Assembly: GCF_964355755.1 (NCBI RefSeq)
Contig: NC_092673.1
Location: forward strand, 11,167,001 to 11,231,000
Origin: Antedon mediterranea
Taxonomy: Eukaryota > Echinodermata > Crinoidea > Comatulida > Antedonidae
Direction: 5' to 3'
Length of the DNA stretch: 64,000 nt
Position 1 is the stretch's first letter, and each line of letters begins with the position of its first letter. This document shows positions 32,404 through 43,645 of this stretch, in pieces. The notes beneath the pieces are model-generated. The model was not told the origin of the DNA. It saw only the letters and a program-made list of their open reading frames with translations, and did no database searches. The translations under genes were made by a program, and so were the position numbers.

Positions 32404-32815
32404 GTTAAGACTACTGGTGGTTACCCTGTTAGAGGTTACACCTTAGTTGGTGGTTACGTGCAGTTGGAGGTTACACCATTGTGTTGGTGGTTACGTGCTG
32501 TGGAGGTTACACCATTGTTGGTGGTTACGTGCAGTTGGAGGTTACACCTTAGTTGGTGGTTACGTGCAGTTGGAGGTTACACCATAGTTGTTGGTTACGT
32601 GCAGTTGGAGGTTACACCATTGTGTTGGTGTACGTTGCTGTGGAGGTTACACCATTGTGTTGGTGGTTACGTGCTGTGGAGGTTACACCATTGTGTTGGT
32701 GGTTACGCGCTGTGGAGGTTACACCATTGTTGGTGGTTACGTGCAGTTGGAGGTTACACCATTGTGTTGGTGTGCGTTGCTGTGGAGGTTACGTGCGGGT
32801 GGTGGTTACGCTACT
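32404..32815. repeat. Minisatellite, ~34-37 bp unit (GGTTACGTGCAGTTGGAGGT)
   Basis: About eleven units of GGTTACGTGCAGTTGGAGGT plus TACACCATTGTGTTGGT, with variable length. The overlapping frames (VEVTPLCWW repeats) follow the unit and are not genes. Confidence 0.93.
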
Positions 32816-33011
32816 ATTTCAAGTCCGGCGTAATAACAGAACTAATCAGATTAATTATTATAATAATCACTTGTACCAATAAATTAGAAATCATAGAAGA
32901 ATAAAGGAGGCCACTCCAAAGATTGTAATTGATTTGTGTGTTTCGTTCATTCGTGGTACCGCAGACCTTTCCCCAAAAGGGAACGAACCCGAGGACGGAT
33001 TTTCGTTACAC
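32816..33011. other. Spacer, nothing recognised
   Basis: Short AT-rich spacer between two minisatellites. Confidence 0.4.
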
Positions 33012-33290
33012 TATTTATGGCTATATCAAGTATAGCAATTGCACAGCTATTTGTTTGCTATTTATGGCTATATCAAGTATAGTAATTACACAGCTATTTG
33101 TTTGCTATTTATGGCTATATCAAGTATATCAATCACACAGCTATTTGTTTGCTATTTATGGCTGTATGAAGTATAGCAATTACACAGCTATTTGTTTGCT
33201 AACTATGGCTATATGAAGTATAGAAATTAACAGCTATTTGTTTGCTATTTATGGCTATATCAAGTACAGTAATTGCAAGGTATTGGTAGG
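33012..33290. repeat. 47-bp minisatellite (TATTTATGGCTATATCAAGT), interrupted by a LINE
   Basis: Six units of TATTTATGGCTATATCAAGT, ATAGCAATTGCACAGC, TATTTGTTTGC. Related units resume at about 34537-34630 beyond the LINE, so the LINE inserted into this array. Confidence 0.9.
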
Positions 33291-33295
33291 AACTA

Positions 33296-34536
33296 TAGCA
33301 CTTGGCTTGGCTTCATTCCTATCTTACTGGTCACTCCCAACAAATCCTCTTTGGTCAGACTCTATCTTCTTTTGAATGTTGCTCTACCAGTGTTCCTCAT
33401 AGATCTACCCTAGGACCCCTTCTCTTCTCTATCTACATTAATTATGACCTCCCTTCTGTCCTTACTTCTTTTGATCAACGTATTAATGTTGATATGTATG
33501 CCGATCATACCATCATCTATTACACTAACTCCTTCTCTCAACTTATTGAACAGAAACTAAACTCTGCTCTTAAACTTCTCTCTAACTGGCTTAAGTCTAA
33601 CTAGCTTACTCTTTATGTTAGCAAAACTAAATCTATGCTTCTAGGCTCTCCTTCTAAGCTGAGAGCTAACAACTCTATATACGGTAACCTCAGCCTTGAT
33701 AACTCTTCTATCCAATCCGTTATTGCCTTGGCATTATGATTGATAATTCTCTTACCTGGAAATCCCATATCATCTCTCTGCAAAAACTAAATCCAATTAC
33801 CTACTTACTTGCTCGTACCTCCAACTTTACTAATAGTTCCTCACTTCACCTCTTGTACAATTCTCTATTTCTCTCCAGGCTTGACTACTGTTGCTCTGTC
33901 TGGGGCTCCTACTTCTACAATTAAACTTTAAAAAATCCAAAAACAAGCTATTCGTATCCTTCTCCATCTTCCTCCTACTAATCATTTAACTTCTTTTCAC
34001 TTCACCATTGCTAATACCCTTCCTCTTTATAACAGATTTCGATATCAACTTGGCTGTCTTACCTTTAAATCGCTCCATAATCTTGCTCCTCAATCTATCT
34101 CTCAATTACTTGCTAATGGCCACATGGCAAATCACTAACAGTGATCTCCTTATACCCAGACCATACTTGGAACTTTTCAAACAGTCTTTTAGCTTCTATG
34201 CTCCTACTTAATTCTCTTCCTTTAGATATCCGACTTGCTTCATCTTACTCTTCCTTCAAATTTCTGCTCAGAACCATCTTCTTGTTTAGTTCTTCCTTTT
34301 TCCTATCTTTTCTTCTGATGAGGGGGCCAATTTAATTTAATTTTGATTCTAAATTGGTTGTGCTTTATTTTATTTTTATAAATTATATTTATTTTAATTA
34401 AATTTTTATTGTTACATGTTTATGTCTTGTCATGATATGTTTCTGTGAGGGTCCCTAATGATCAGCTTCAGCTGGATCAGCTTCAGCTGGATGGACTAAC
34501 CTCGTAAAATATTGTTGAATTAAAATAATTAAAAAT
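33296..34536 (+). mobile_element. 5'-truncated LINE inserted in the 47-bp minisatellite
   Basis: The coding remnant (33302-34335) is followed by an AT-rich 3' region with the repeated GATCAGCTTCAGCTGGAT and a tail GAATTAAAATAATTAAAAAT. TATAGCA occurs near both junctions (about 33294-33300 and 34540-34546) and could be a short target duplication. Only the RT palm onward is retained. Confidence 0.7.
33302..34335 (+). pseudogene. LINE reverse transcriptase remnant, catalytic box mutated
   Basis: The first frame (33302-33604) shows WLHSYLTGHSQQILFGQT, then VPHRSTLGPLLFSIYIN in place of the usual VPQGS.LGPLLF, and MYADHTIIY where YADDT is expected, so a catalytic aspartate is lost. After a stop, further frames continue LYVSKTKSMLLGS, MIDNSLTWKSHI, and LYNSLFLSRLDYCCSVWGSY, the normal LINE thumb and C-terminal order. 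Several stops and frameshifts follow. The clade is not assigned beyond CR1/Jockey/I-like. Confidence 0.75.
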
Positions 34537-34639
34537 AAATATAGTATAGCAATTTCAAGCTATTTATGCAATATTAAGTATAGCAATTGCACAGCTTTTC
34601 TACAGTATCTATTTGCTATTTATTGCTATTACCAATCCT

Positions 34640-35015
34640 GTGCCTTAGTGTAATAAAGGAACTGCCAAGCCCACACAGTATTAAACCTACTGTACCGTGC
34701 ACCGTGGTCTCAATAACTAGACCCCGATAAAATCAAAGCCCAACAGACTTCCAGTGGCAAGGCTACACAAGCCTAAAACAACAACACAGTGTACTAGCTC
34801 GGCTACCGCCAAACCTCACTATAAAAACGCCTCTAAACCTAAAACCAGAGCATAGAATAAGCAACAAAAATTACCATCAGTTCGATCTGATATTGCGTAT
34901 TATGTTTTATGTAGAGAAGGCTGTCTAATGAATGGGAAGACAATACAATTGTTTGTTATGTAACCTACAGTACAAACTCCAAGGAACAATACAGAACAAA
35001 AACTAGCAGCATATA
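34640..35015. other. Nothing recognised
   Basis: AT-rich spacer without supported features. Confidence 0.4.
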
Positions 35016-35205
35016 CTGTTTATAAGGCATGTTATTATTAGGTACTGTACTGTATTTAATGTCAAGATTTTGTAACAATATTACTATCTAATATACCTGA
35101 TACATTTACATTTAATGTTAAATGTAACTAAATGAAACGATTGTAGATACAGAAACTAAATGGTAACACTAAACAGATTCATTGACGACATAATTATATG
35201 TAGAC
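35016..35205 (+). repeat. Direct repeat, left copy (~185 bp)
   Basis: From CATATACTGTTTATAAGGCA to TTCATTGACGACATAAT. The copy at 36594-36768 is nearly identical but lacks a few bases (TACTGTACTGTATTT here against TACTGTGTTT there; AACACTAAACAGATTC against AACAGATTC). The pair brackets a decayed LINE fragment. Ends are not TG..CA, so LTR status is doubtful. Confidence 0.85.
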
Positions 35206-35214
35206 TCGGCTATA

Positions 35215-35800
35215 GTTGAACTTACAGTATAACAACAATTTGCTCTGTACCTTTCTGAGATTATTAGATTTACCAATTCTTGCTATGGCAACAATTTTCT
35301 TGAACTAAACATAAATAAAACGAAAGAAATAAGGATTGATTTTCAAAAACGTAATTGGTCTGACCATGGAAAAATAACTAATTTCTCCATGGCTGACAGT
35401 ATGAACTCAGTATACATTAATTAAAGGAAAGGAAGTAGAGCTTGTTAACAACTAAAAGTATCGGGGAGTAGTGTTTATGTTGACCATATAGAAGTTAAAT
35501 ACAAACTCGGTTAGGATATGTGTTTGTTCAGTACTATAGAATGTTTTACTAATCAGTGATGTTCTATTTGGGAATATTGTATGTTGGGCTGGGAATATCA
35601 GTAAGGGGGATAAAGACCGAATTGAAAAGGTGCTGGGTAGAGCGGGGAAAGCATGGTTTGTCTATGCAAATGCTTGACTCGTTCTACAGCGAACGTCTTG
35701 CCGATGTCTTCCATGATGCTATAAGACACCAATTATCCTCTTCATGGCGACATTATCAGCTCCGTTTTGCATTCGTTATTCTAACGTTTTGATGCAAACA
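35215..35800 (+). pseudogene. LINE reverse transcriptase C-terminal fragment, heavily decayed
   Basis: Frames in order show NNFLELNINKTKEIRIDFQ, a gap with stops, then YCMLGWEYQ/GLGISVRGIKT-like text, the block WAGN.S..DKDRIEKVLGRA in broken frames, and SFYSERLADVFHDAIRHQL. The order 'N.LELN..KTKE', 'C..SW.GN.....' and a final 'LF......S' matches the 3' part of RT ORFs in Rex1-like elements of fish and invertebrates. Nothing is functional. Confidence 0.55.
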
Positions 35801-36593
35801 TTGTTCAATTAGAATATGTATTTCTACACAAAAACGTTTTAAAACTTTTTTTAAACGAAAAAAAAACCAACTAAAAACACGCAATTTCAAATGTTTCAAT
35901 TACGTTTAACACACGTTCTGTGTTTGTTTATGTGATAGATCTTATTAAAACTAATTTCTTTATATATACTTTCTGTATCTATAAATCTGTTAAAAATTAT
36001 TCAATATCCACCTTCCACCTAATATCCATATTAGGGATAAAGAGCCATAATCACTGTATTAACTTAAAAACTGCAATTATTTCTGCAGCGGTCATGGCGT
36101 AATTGTTTCTGAAACAATGCACTAAACAAAAGCAGCAGTATTTTAACACATTAGCACACTAAATCAATAAATGGGACACCCGTATTTAAAAAAAATTAAT
36201 GTCAGTAAAATTATAAAATGATCACCTATAATTCGTCAAAAGTGACAAATTCAATTCTAGTTTTCGATTTATTTTGGTACTTTTAAAAGTTCAATATGTT
36301 TGATTTTTCTTACACATATGAAATTCTAATAGATCTCCAATTTTAAAAATTGAAACAATAAATCATATTTAACATTAATTTTAAATTAATGATATTTTAT
36401 GTCTAAATTTAATTTTGCGTCTTGATAAACTTCATGTTGACAATTAAATCTTGGCATCAATTTGCTCAATTACCAATTATTGTGTAGACTAATTTTAATG
36501 TTTTGTCTAATAACTTCTCATGTGTTACCGCAAATTACCTCATTGATTAATTTACAATTGAAAGTGGGTTGTATGTTATGAATAATTACAAAA
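35801..36593. other. Nothing firm; short fragment of the TGATCACCT repeat
   Basis: 36200-36275 contains AAAATGATCACCTATAATTC and GTCAAAAGTGACAAATTC, also present at 42515-42575, so a small dispersed repeat lies here. The rest is AT-rich without features. Confidence 0.45.
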
Positions 36594-36768
36594 TATACTG
36601 TTTATAAGGCATGTTATTATTAGGTACTGTGTTTAATGTCAAGATTTTGTAACAATATTACTATCTAATATACCTGATACATTTACATTTAATGTTAAAT
36701 GTAACTAAATGAAACGATTGTAGATACAGAAACTAAATGGTAACAGATTCATTGACGACATAATAATC
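36594..36768 (+). repeat. Direct repeat, right copy
   Basis: See 35016-35205. This copy is followed by ATCCCTGGTGCAG. Confidence 0.85.
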
Positions 36769-37575
36769 CCTGGTGCAGTGTCTGTTAACCAAACATTTGA
36801 GGAAGCCAATTGGAGTGAACTGATCGTGCCGCAACCGCAGCATCCTCTTGTTAGATTGCCTTGTTCACAGTGGCTGTGTTACTGTAAAACAAATAATGAA
36901 TGTTTTTTGTTTGTTTTTTTATTCGTGCAGTGTGGGAAAAAAATTACATTGCACGTATGAACATTAATTATTTGTATGCCTTGCTATTGACTTATGAAGG
37001 GTGGATTGAGATTGCGTGTTATGCGATAATAATAGGAGTTAGGTTGTAATTGATATACTGAATTGATACGTTTGAACATTGTGTTCTGCTAGTGGTACGC
37101 TCCTACCCAATTGTTACCCTGGAGCCTTAGTATGTCAGCACTGTGTAATGAGTAACCAACAAATAATGATGCCATTACATTTTTAAATGGTGCAAAAAAT
37201 AGGTAAAGAAACACAATTTCGGTGTAAATTTAACACTGAATCCCATCCAATTCCGAGTTCCAGGTGACGTGTCAGACAAACATGTACAAGGTATTTTCAT
37301 AAATAATTTAAAGTTCCGAATTTGACTTTGATTGAAAAAAATACTCACAATGTGTTGGTTCAGTAATCATTTTTAATATATATTTTAGTACTACTATGCG
37401 GAAAATTTCTTTCCAACAATAGGTTTGACGTTCACTACAACATATTACAGCAAAATCACATCCATTATTTACAAAAAGGTATATCTTATAAAGGTTATAT
37501 TATAACAGTTGTCAATTATAATATTCCAAAGTATAGAAGAACTTAAACCTCTATTACGGTAATAGCACAAATAAA
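36769..37575. other. Nothing recognised
   Basis: A 60-codon frame at 36778 (QTFEEANWSELIVPQPQHP) has no domain I know and no clear splice sites. The rest is AT-rich. Confidence 0.35.
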
Positions 37576-37585
37576 TAGAATTTTG

Positions 37586-37807
37586 ATAAAATCAGTCAAT
37601 ATTATACCACATACAAAATTCCTAGATCATAGAGCTTTACTTCAATTGTTTTCTGAAACTACTAAAGCCTCTACTTGTATCATTGGCATGCTGGTGGATA
37701 TGCTTAATTGTATGCAGACAAAAATACCCATGCAAAATGCTCCTATTAATATTGTGCATTTTAAAAGAAAACTGTTACTTTCCAACAAGCCATGGTTGGA
37801 ACAATAG
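37586..37807 (+). CDS. Possible terminal exon of an unrecognised gene
   Basis: The frame reads SVNIIPHTKFLDHRALLQLF, SETTKASTCIIGMLVDMLNC, MQTKIPMQNAPINIVHFKR, and ends KLLLSNKPWLEQ. It lies in repeat-poor DNA, its composition looks protein-like rather than random AT translation, and it begins next to a possible acceptor (GATAAAATCAG), though the pyrimidine tract is poor. I do not recognise a family and cannot connect it to other exons. It could be chance. Confidence 0.25.
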   Translation: MKSVNIIPHTKFLDHRALLQLFSETTKASTCIIGMLVDMLNCMQTKIPMQNAPINIVHFKRKLLLSNKPWLEQ

Positions 37808-38953
37808 TACAGCATTGTTAATTTTAATACTAGTAACGTTTTAGTAATTTGAACATAAGTATTATTATTATAATTATTGAATGGTGATGAATGATTAACA
37901 CCATGTACAATGACTATAAATGAAATGAGAGCTTAATATAAATAGGTTTGTGATGGCAGTACTTGTGTGTTAACTGTATACAGCTATATTTATTTTTTGA
38001 AAATTAGTACACTATTACAATTTAACATACATATAAATACATTACAACATTGATGGATGAAGATAGAAAAGAGGGTAACACAAATATAAATGTATACAAA
38101 AAATATAAACACAGTACCAGGAGGCTATCAAGAAGCTGGTTAAAACCTGTTTTTCTAATTGTGAACCACTCTTGACCAATAAGGGAAAGATATTAGCCTA
38201 AATAAATAATGATAATAAACTTCCGATAAAGAAAGAACAAACGAAGAAAGCTAAGAATAAACAGTGGATATAAATTCTAACCAATTTAACACCTCCAATA
38301 CCAATTCTAAAACTTTTTTGTTCATTAAAAAAATTTAAATCATTCACACATTCATGAACAAAACTACATTAGTAGATAAAATGGATAAATACTGGATAGA
38401 ATAACATTCATGTAAATAAAAAATATATGCAAACCAAATCTCAGGTTTGTACATACTGTACAGTATATGATTTTTAAATACATCTTACTATAAGTGTCAA
38501 TTATGCAAACAATCAGTACAGTGATGTGTGTTACTAGGTATCATTTGTCAATGTTACATATAACACAAGTTTTCTAAATTACTATAACTACTTTACAGAA
38601 CTTTACAGTACAAATGAACACTATCAATTTGAAAACGATTTCAGTTTGCAGAGACTTTATGAGTAAAAATATGCAGTTATTTGATTATTATAAAATAATC
38701 AAGGCGCTTTTTTGACCTCATTAAATTTAAGCCCCGTCAATATATATACAGACACACAAAGTGTTACCTATCCCTTTGATCAAGTTAAGAAGTTTCTTCA
38801 TAAAGAGCCCATTTATCAAATTTTAACCGACTGTATTATTGGTTTTTGTCACCTTAAATTTAACAATAAATTTTAAACCTGACTTGATTAAACACTAAGT
38901 TATGATTATTGGAAGTAAGTAATATTAGTAAGTCTTGAAACACTAAAATTTAA
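37808..38953. other. Nothing recognised
   Basis: AT-rich DNA with no supported exon or element. If the minus-strand gene at 38954-39333 is real, its 3' UTR lies here. Confidence 0.4.
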
Positions 38954-39186
38954 TTATAAACCATTAGTTGTGGTTTTTAATACACGCTTACGCATATTGT
39001 ATGGATGACTGTATTCCGTGGAGCCATTAGTTCTTTCTTGTAGCCACGATTCTACACCATTCATAGGTGATTTTAAAAAGGTAGATGTTTTTCTTGAGTT
39101 TTCAGGCTTTTTATCCTTAAAAAATAAAATAATAAAATTAAGCAAATATGAAGATACAATAACGATGATACCTGGCAGGCTCAAAA
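38954..39186 (-). CDS. Possible terminal exon of a membrane protein, unrecognised
   Basis: Read on the - strand after an acceptor TGAACATGAGTAG, it gives a hydrophobic segment LSLPGIIVIVSSYLLNFIIL, then a charged tail KDKKPENSRKTSTFLKSPMN, ESWLQERTNGSTEYSHPY, and ends NMRKRVLKTTTNGL. One transmembrane helix followed by a 50-residue polar C-terminus is typical of a multi-pass membrane protein end. It joins in frame with the candidate exon at 39240-39333 over a 53-nt intron. I cannot name the family. The short intron and modest splice signals lower confidence. Confidence 0.4.
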
Positions 39187-39239
39187 CTACTCATGTTCAT
39201 TGATTTGTTGTCAAGACAAAACTTATAAAAAATATTTAC

Positions 39240-39333
39240 ATGATATAAAAACAGCATAAATATATATGGTTCCACATAAGATACTGGCCATAGTTAATGA
39301 CAGAAGACCTTCTTTCAATGTGGAAGAAGATGA
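39240..39333 (-). CDS. Possible penultimate exon of the same membrane protein
   Basis: Bounded on the - strand by TTTTTCCATTATTTCAG and GTAAATAT, it encodes SSSSTLKEGLLSLTM, then ASILCGTIYIYAVFIS, in 31 codons plus one base. The spare base is completed by the next exon to give Phe, so the two hydrophobic stretches form adjoining helices. Upstream exons were not found, partly because repeats occupy the DNA to the right. Confidence 0.4.
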
Positions 39334-39591
39334 CTGAAATAATGGAAAAACTACAATTAATAATAATTTCATGACAAAAACAATTATTAGGGTCATTGGG
39401 AAAATATTTTTCCAAGCAATAAGAAAATTTATTTTCAAATATATATTCGGATGTTATATATTTCGGATCTTAGGTCTTTGGGGGTCTTAGTTTTCATGAT
39501 CTTAGGTTTCGTGACACTTCCTCACTATGTCAGCCAAAATGTTAGTTTTTACTTGTAATGGCGGCAACTTTAAAACAACGATATTTATATA

Positions 39592-39690
39592 TTGTTGTTG
39601 GTTTGTTGTTTGTTTGTTTGTTGGTTGTTGGTTTGTTGTTGGTGGTTGGTTGGTTGGTTGGTTGGTTTATTGGTTATTGGTTGGTTTGTT
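39592..39690. repeat. GTTT/GGTT low-complexity tract
   Basis: Runs of TTGTTTGTTTG and GGTTGGTTGGTTGG. No gene is seen. Confidence 0.8.
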
Positions 39691-40061
39691 TGTTTTACAA
39701 AAGTGACCAGAACATGCATTTTTTGTGTATTAGCATTTGACCCGCTTTTCTCATCTAAATAACGAGATAGCGTAGAGAGTTGAAAATAGGCGCAAATTAT
39801 TTATAATAATAGATCTTATATACTTATATGACATAGCCTATGTAACTACGCGAACGTGATTGGTTGAAACTGCATCACATGACTACCGCTGCGAGGATCG
39901 TAAATCATATATATCCTCGAGAACGATGATATTGACTGTGTAATTTTCGCGTAATTATCGTGTCCCCTGTCATTAAACATAAACATTCTCGAGTTCGATG
40001 ATATTGACTGTGTAATTTTCGTGTGGAAACACTCGCGTTTGCCGATAAATAAACAAAAGTC

Positions 40062-40139
40062 ATCTACTCAATCTTGAACTCGGGTGGAATTGTCACTCCA
40101 TCGCAAGACAACGCTTCAACCGCTGCGCCACGGAAGTTG
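40062..40139 (-). ncRNA. tRNA-derived (SINE-like) segment with A and B boxes
   Basis: On the - strand TGGCGCAGCGG (40120-40130) fits the pol III A box TRGYNNARNNG, and GAGTTCAAGAT (40071-40081) fits a B box, about 39 bp apart as in tRNA genes. Between them lies TTGTCTTGCGATGGAGTGAC, resembling an anticodon arm region. It is not a functional tRNA: the acceptor stem is absent. The second copy at 45368-45432 has a decayed A box (TGGCGCAGTGC). Confidence 0.6.
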
Positions 40140-40571
40140 CTTGAAGAAATTAATCTTCTAAACTATTTAAACTATGCATACATAGCGCCCTCATTTGTTA
40201 TTAGTCCACCCTAAATGTGATGAAACACAGTTTGTGATTGGTCAAGACTCACGGTAGTAACCTAGTAACTAGTACGCGCTGAACATCCGGTGATTCGGGT
40301 CCTCGAAGAGAGAAGGCGAATTGTTTATTCGGCCTACCTGATTATAATATTATTATTAATAGGCTTATTGATGGAAATTCTCCTGTTAATTTAAACGACC
40401 TAGGCCTAAGTAAATATTTTATTGCCAAGGAATCATTAATTAGTAATTATCTGTATATTATTCTTCGCAAGGTAAGATGTCTAGGCAGGCTTGTTTAAAT
40501 ACAATACAAATACTAGGCTAGTATAGGAGGCCTAGCCTAGCTTCACCCAACCCAGCAGACTTGTTCTTGGC

Positions 40572-40769
40572 TATATAATATAACAGATATTGCCTTTTAT
40601 ATCGGTAAAATATAAGATTTGACATCCCCAAGGGAATATTAAGTTCTCGGGGAATATATATTTCCCTCAGCTGGCGCTTCGGGAAATATATATTCCCTCG
40701 AACTTAATATCATTCCCTTGGGGATGTCAAATCTTATATTTAACCTCTAAACAGTCAATATCTGTATAA
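40572..40769. repeat. ~200-bp palindrome (ACAGATATTG ... CAATATCTGT)
   Basis: Arms TATAAGATTTGACATCCCCA and TGGGGATGTCAAATCTTATA, with inner arms GGGAATATATATTTCCC, fold into a long hairpin with loop TCAGCTGGCGCTTC. The same palindrome ends copy 2 (44752-44931). It could itself be a small MITE. Confidence 0.85.
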
Positions 40770-40869
40770 TATTCACTCTAATGGATTATAATGTTTATAA
40801 TCTCACATGCCATATGGGATACTAGCTCTGTATTGGAAATGGGTAAAACATTTGGTTCCAATAGGCTGG

Positions 40870-41050
40870 CCCATACAGAAAAAAGTTGCCTGTAAACACA
40901 GGATTCTAAAATAAACCATAAGGATTTGCTTGAATGAACCCTCTAAGGACCCTTTTGGATCTCTATTTAGTGTGCTACAAAAAGGCCCTCTATTAGAAAT
41001 TAATTAATAAATATGCACCCTTGATCTTTAAAATGGACTTGAAATGGATT
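40870..41050 (+). repeat. Fragment of GGATTTGCCCAAATGAACCC tandem family
   Basis: AAGGATTTGCTTGAATGAAC, CTCTAAGGACCCTTTTGGAT and TGCACCCTTGATCTTTAAA match units at 43745-43850. This is one unit only. Confidence 0.75.
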
Positions 41051-41061
41051 TTCGATTTTTT

Positions 41062-42530
41062 AGGTGATCATTTAGAATAAAATGATCACCTATTGTTATT
41101 GTATGAAATCTTTATTATTATTTTCTTTCTTTTTATTGTTTCTGTACACTATTTTGTGTAACAATTATCTCAATGAGCTTTCCAGCGTAATCACTCATCC
41201 GTGACGTCATTTATACGCCATTTTGTGAAATCACATTATCAATCATATCTCCATAATTCATTATGACATATTAATGAAGTTCACTACAGGTAAACTTCAG
41301 GTCAAGGGTAAAAATATTAGCAAATAAAAAGTTGCGCGTTTCAAGGTCATGCACGTGAAATCAGGTTTTGATCAATTTAGAGCATGAATTAGGCCATTTG
41401 CGCGTTTCAAAAAATTACTGCGCAAAAATGAGTTTTTGTGCGCACGATTCTTAAAATGCGTAAAAAATAAAATTTGATGTATAAATCACATTCTACTCAC
41501 AATCCTTAGTACATTCACCAATTTTGAGTCCATTCCGACTTAAAATAACGCTATACGGGCACGTTAAAAAGGACAAAATGCGCACACTAATTGTACAAAA
41601 GTGCTAAAAATGGTAAAAAATAAGGACTTTTTAAAATGAATATAACTCTTCAGAATGGCAGATGACCCCAAATTTTTTTAACTTATTATGGAAGCCAATA
41701 AGATGTAGATACAAATGTATATAAACATTAGACGTACAAAATGGTATGACGTCATCAAATGGCCACTTGAATTTAAAAATTAGAAATTTTTTTCTTTTTG
41801 TGTGGGTTATCACATTCAATAGAGCGCATCTCCGTTATTTGAGCCCGATTTTTGCACAACTTTTAGTATGTTCTTGCTCAATTAATTATTCTTCTAATGA
41901 GTTGTCAACATTTTTATTTTGATGACGTCATCACGCGTAAAAACTTGAATAACCTAGGTCGTGTAATTTCAGCTACACCATACATTTGAATATCTTATAG
42001 CTCTTCAGAATTAAAGGTGACCTTGAAGATTATAACTTATTATGAAGCTGATGAAGTGTAGATATGAATTCATATTAAAATTAAGCCTATCGGATGTTGT
42101 GATGTTATCATATGGCCAGTTGAAGTTAAAAAGTAGTTTTTAAATTTCTTTAGTCAAAGTTATACAAATTTCAAAGACCGCGCATTGCGCTTCTACGTGT
42201 CAAATTTTCTTCCAATCCTTATATTTATTTGCTCAATTCATTATCTTTCGAAATTGTCATCTTCGAGTTTATTTTGATATATCCATCATACCAAAAAATT
42301 ATAAGATGATGTGTGTCCCGTAATTTCACCTTATGCTACACTGTATATAGATATACAGTATATACTGTATATTGTATATGGCATATATACCGGTAATAGG
42401 CACAACTCAACACTATACATATAATAGGATGGAATGTAGCATCATTTTCCGATCGTATGATAACGTACGTGCATGTTTAAAACAAATTATTTTCAGTAAT
42501 TAATTAATTAATGTCAATAAAATGATAAAA
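41062..42530 (+). repeat. Dispersed CRE-palindrome repeat, long copy
   Basis: Starts in a palindrome (AGGTGATCATTTAGAATAAAATGATCACC) and includes two related units: GAGCGCATCTCCGTTATT, TGACGTCATCA at 41749 and TGACGTCATCACG at 41932, and GGATGTTGTGATGTTATCAT. This is the order seen at 11000-12470. Its right side ends in TATACAGTATATACTGTATA and a second TGATCACCTATAATTC. Non-coding. Confidence 0.65.
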
Positions 42531-43645
42531 ATGATCACCTATAATTCGTCAAAGTGACAAATTAAATTCTAGTTTCATTTTAGAATGATGTTTTTGGGGT
42601 TATTAGATGTTGCTAGAATGTATATTGTTACAAAATATAAATTGGCCCTTTTGGGGAAAGCCCCATTTGAAAATCAAAAAAATTTGCGGGTGACGTCACT
42701 TTGCGAATATATTCCTATCCCTCCAATGAACAATTTGCAGTTTTTTGGCTATAACTCTTTAAATCTATGGAGTATTTTCTAAAAAATGCTTGTGCATTTG
42801 CAGAAACGTATTTAGAATTTTTTTAGATAAAAATATTACCGTATAAATGGTTATTCATCGAGTAAATGACGATTTAAAATCTTCAAATAAACTTTTTTTT
42901 TCTGGCAATACCAAAGTTAGCCTGGCAACGTTGTCCGGGATACAGCGCCGTGTGCAATGATGTGTATCCATATTTTCTGTTCGTGTATTTTGTATATCGT
43001 TCATAATTTATACTGCTAAAATTTCTTTAGTTTTTAGTTTAGCAGAATTAAATTAGTAATATAAGATGATAGTTTATTTGTCATGAATCAGGCAGTTCGA
43101 AAATGAATTTTATTCATATTTTACTTTAACTTGACAATGAGTGCAGCAAGTTGTTGATATCGCTTTGGTCCTTGGATGCACATGAAACGGAGCCTCACCG
43201 CATGATGTGGATCGACTTCGCGCGCTGGATTGGGAGCCTAGGCCTAATAAAGGTTTGGGAGGTAGGCCTTCCAAATTCGGGTTTTAGAACAAACAAAGTA
43301 AATTTTAGGGACCTATATTTCAACAACATTAGATATTGAATAAATTATTATTAGTGTCAACGCTTCACGTATCTTTCCAGGCCGTCGATCATTCACTGAC
43401 TATATGGCGGCATACACGCTTTTGATATCGTCGTGTGTATATGTGACGTCGTGAATATAGAGGCTTTCGACGGCCGTTGAAATAGAATATTGCAATAGCG
43501 TGAGTAATTTTCGCTAATTTATTAAGGTATCTTAAAATTTCGTTTTTTCTCAAAATACTATACATTTTGTTTTTATTTGTATGGCTTTGTGTTAATTTGA
43601 TACATTTAAATAACATGTGTGAATTTCTTGAAAATCGAAAGTCCA
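42531..43645. other. Nothing recognised
   Basis: Scattered short frames without domains. GGTGACGTCACTTT at 42691 is an isolated CRE-like palindrome. I see no exon with credible splice sites. Confidence 0.4.

Larger units (their letters stand above)
39820..40770 (+). mobile_element. Element with tRNA-like head and terminal palindrome, copy 1
   Basis: This segment is matched in reverse complement by 44745-45665 over most of its length: CGTGATTGGTTGAAACTGCA, CATGACTACCGCTGCGAGG, the tRNA-like region, AATTAGTAATTATCTGTATA, TAGGCCTAG motifs, and a final 200-bp palindrome. Both copies sit inside module-type repeats at different positions, which shows mobility. I see no open reading frame. A non-autonomous element combining a SINE-like head and a foldback end is the best description. 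Confidence 0.65.

Noticed and set aside
32341-32904. 187-codon frame VEVTPLCWWLRA repeats
   Set aside because: Follows the GGTTACGTGCAGTTGGAGGT minisatellite; three frames are open at once.
35016-36768. Direct repeats as LTRs of a retrotransposon
   Set aside because: No TG..CA ends, primer binding site or polypurine tract; the interior is a LINE fragment, not a gag-pol.
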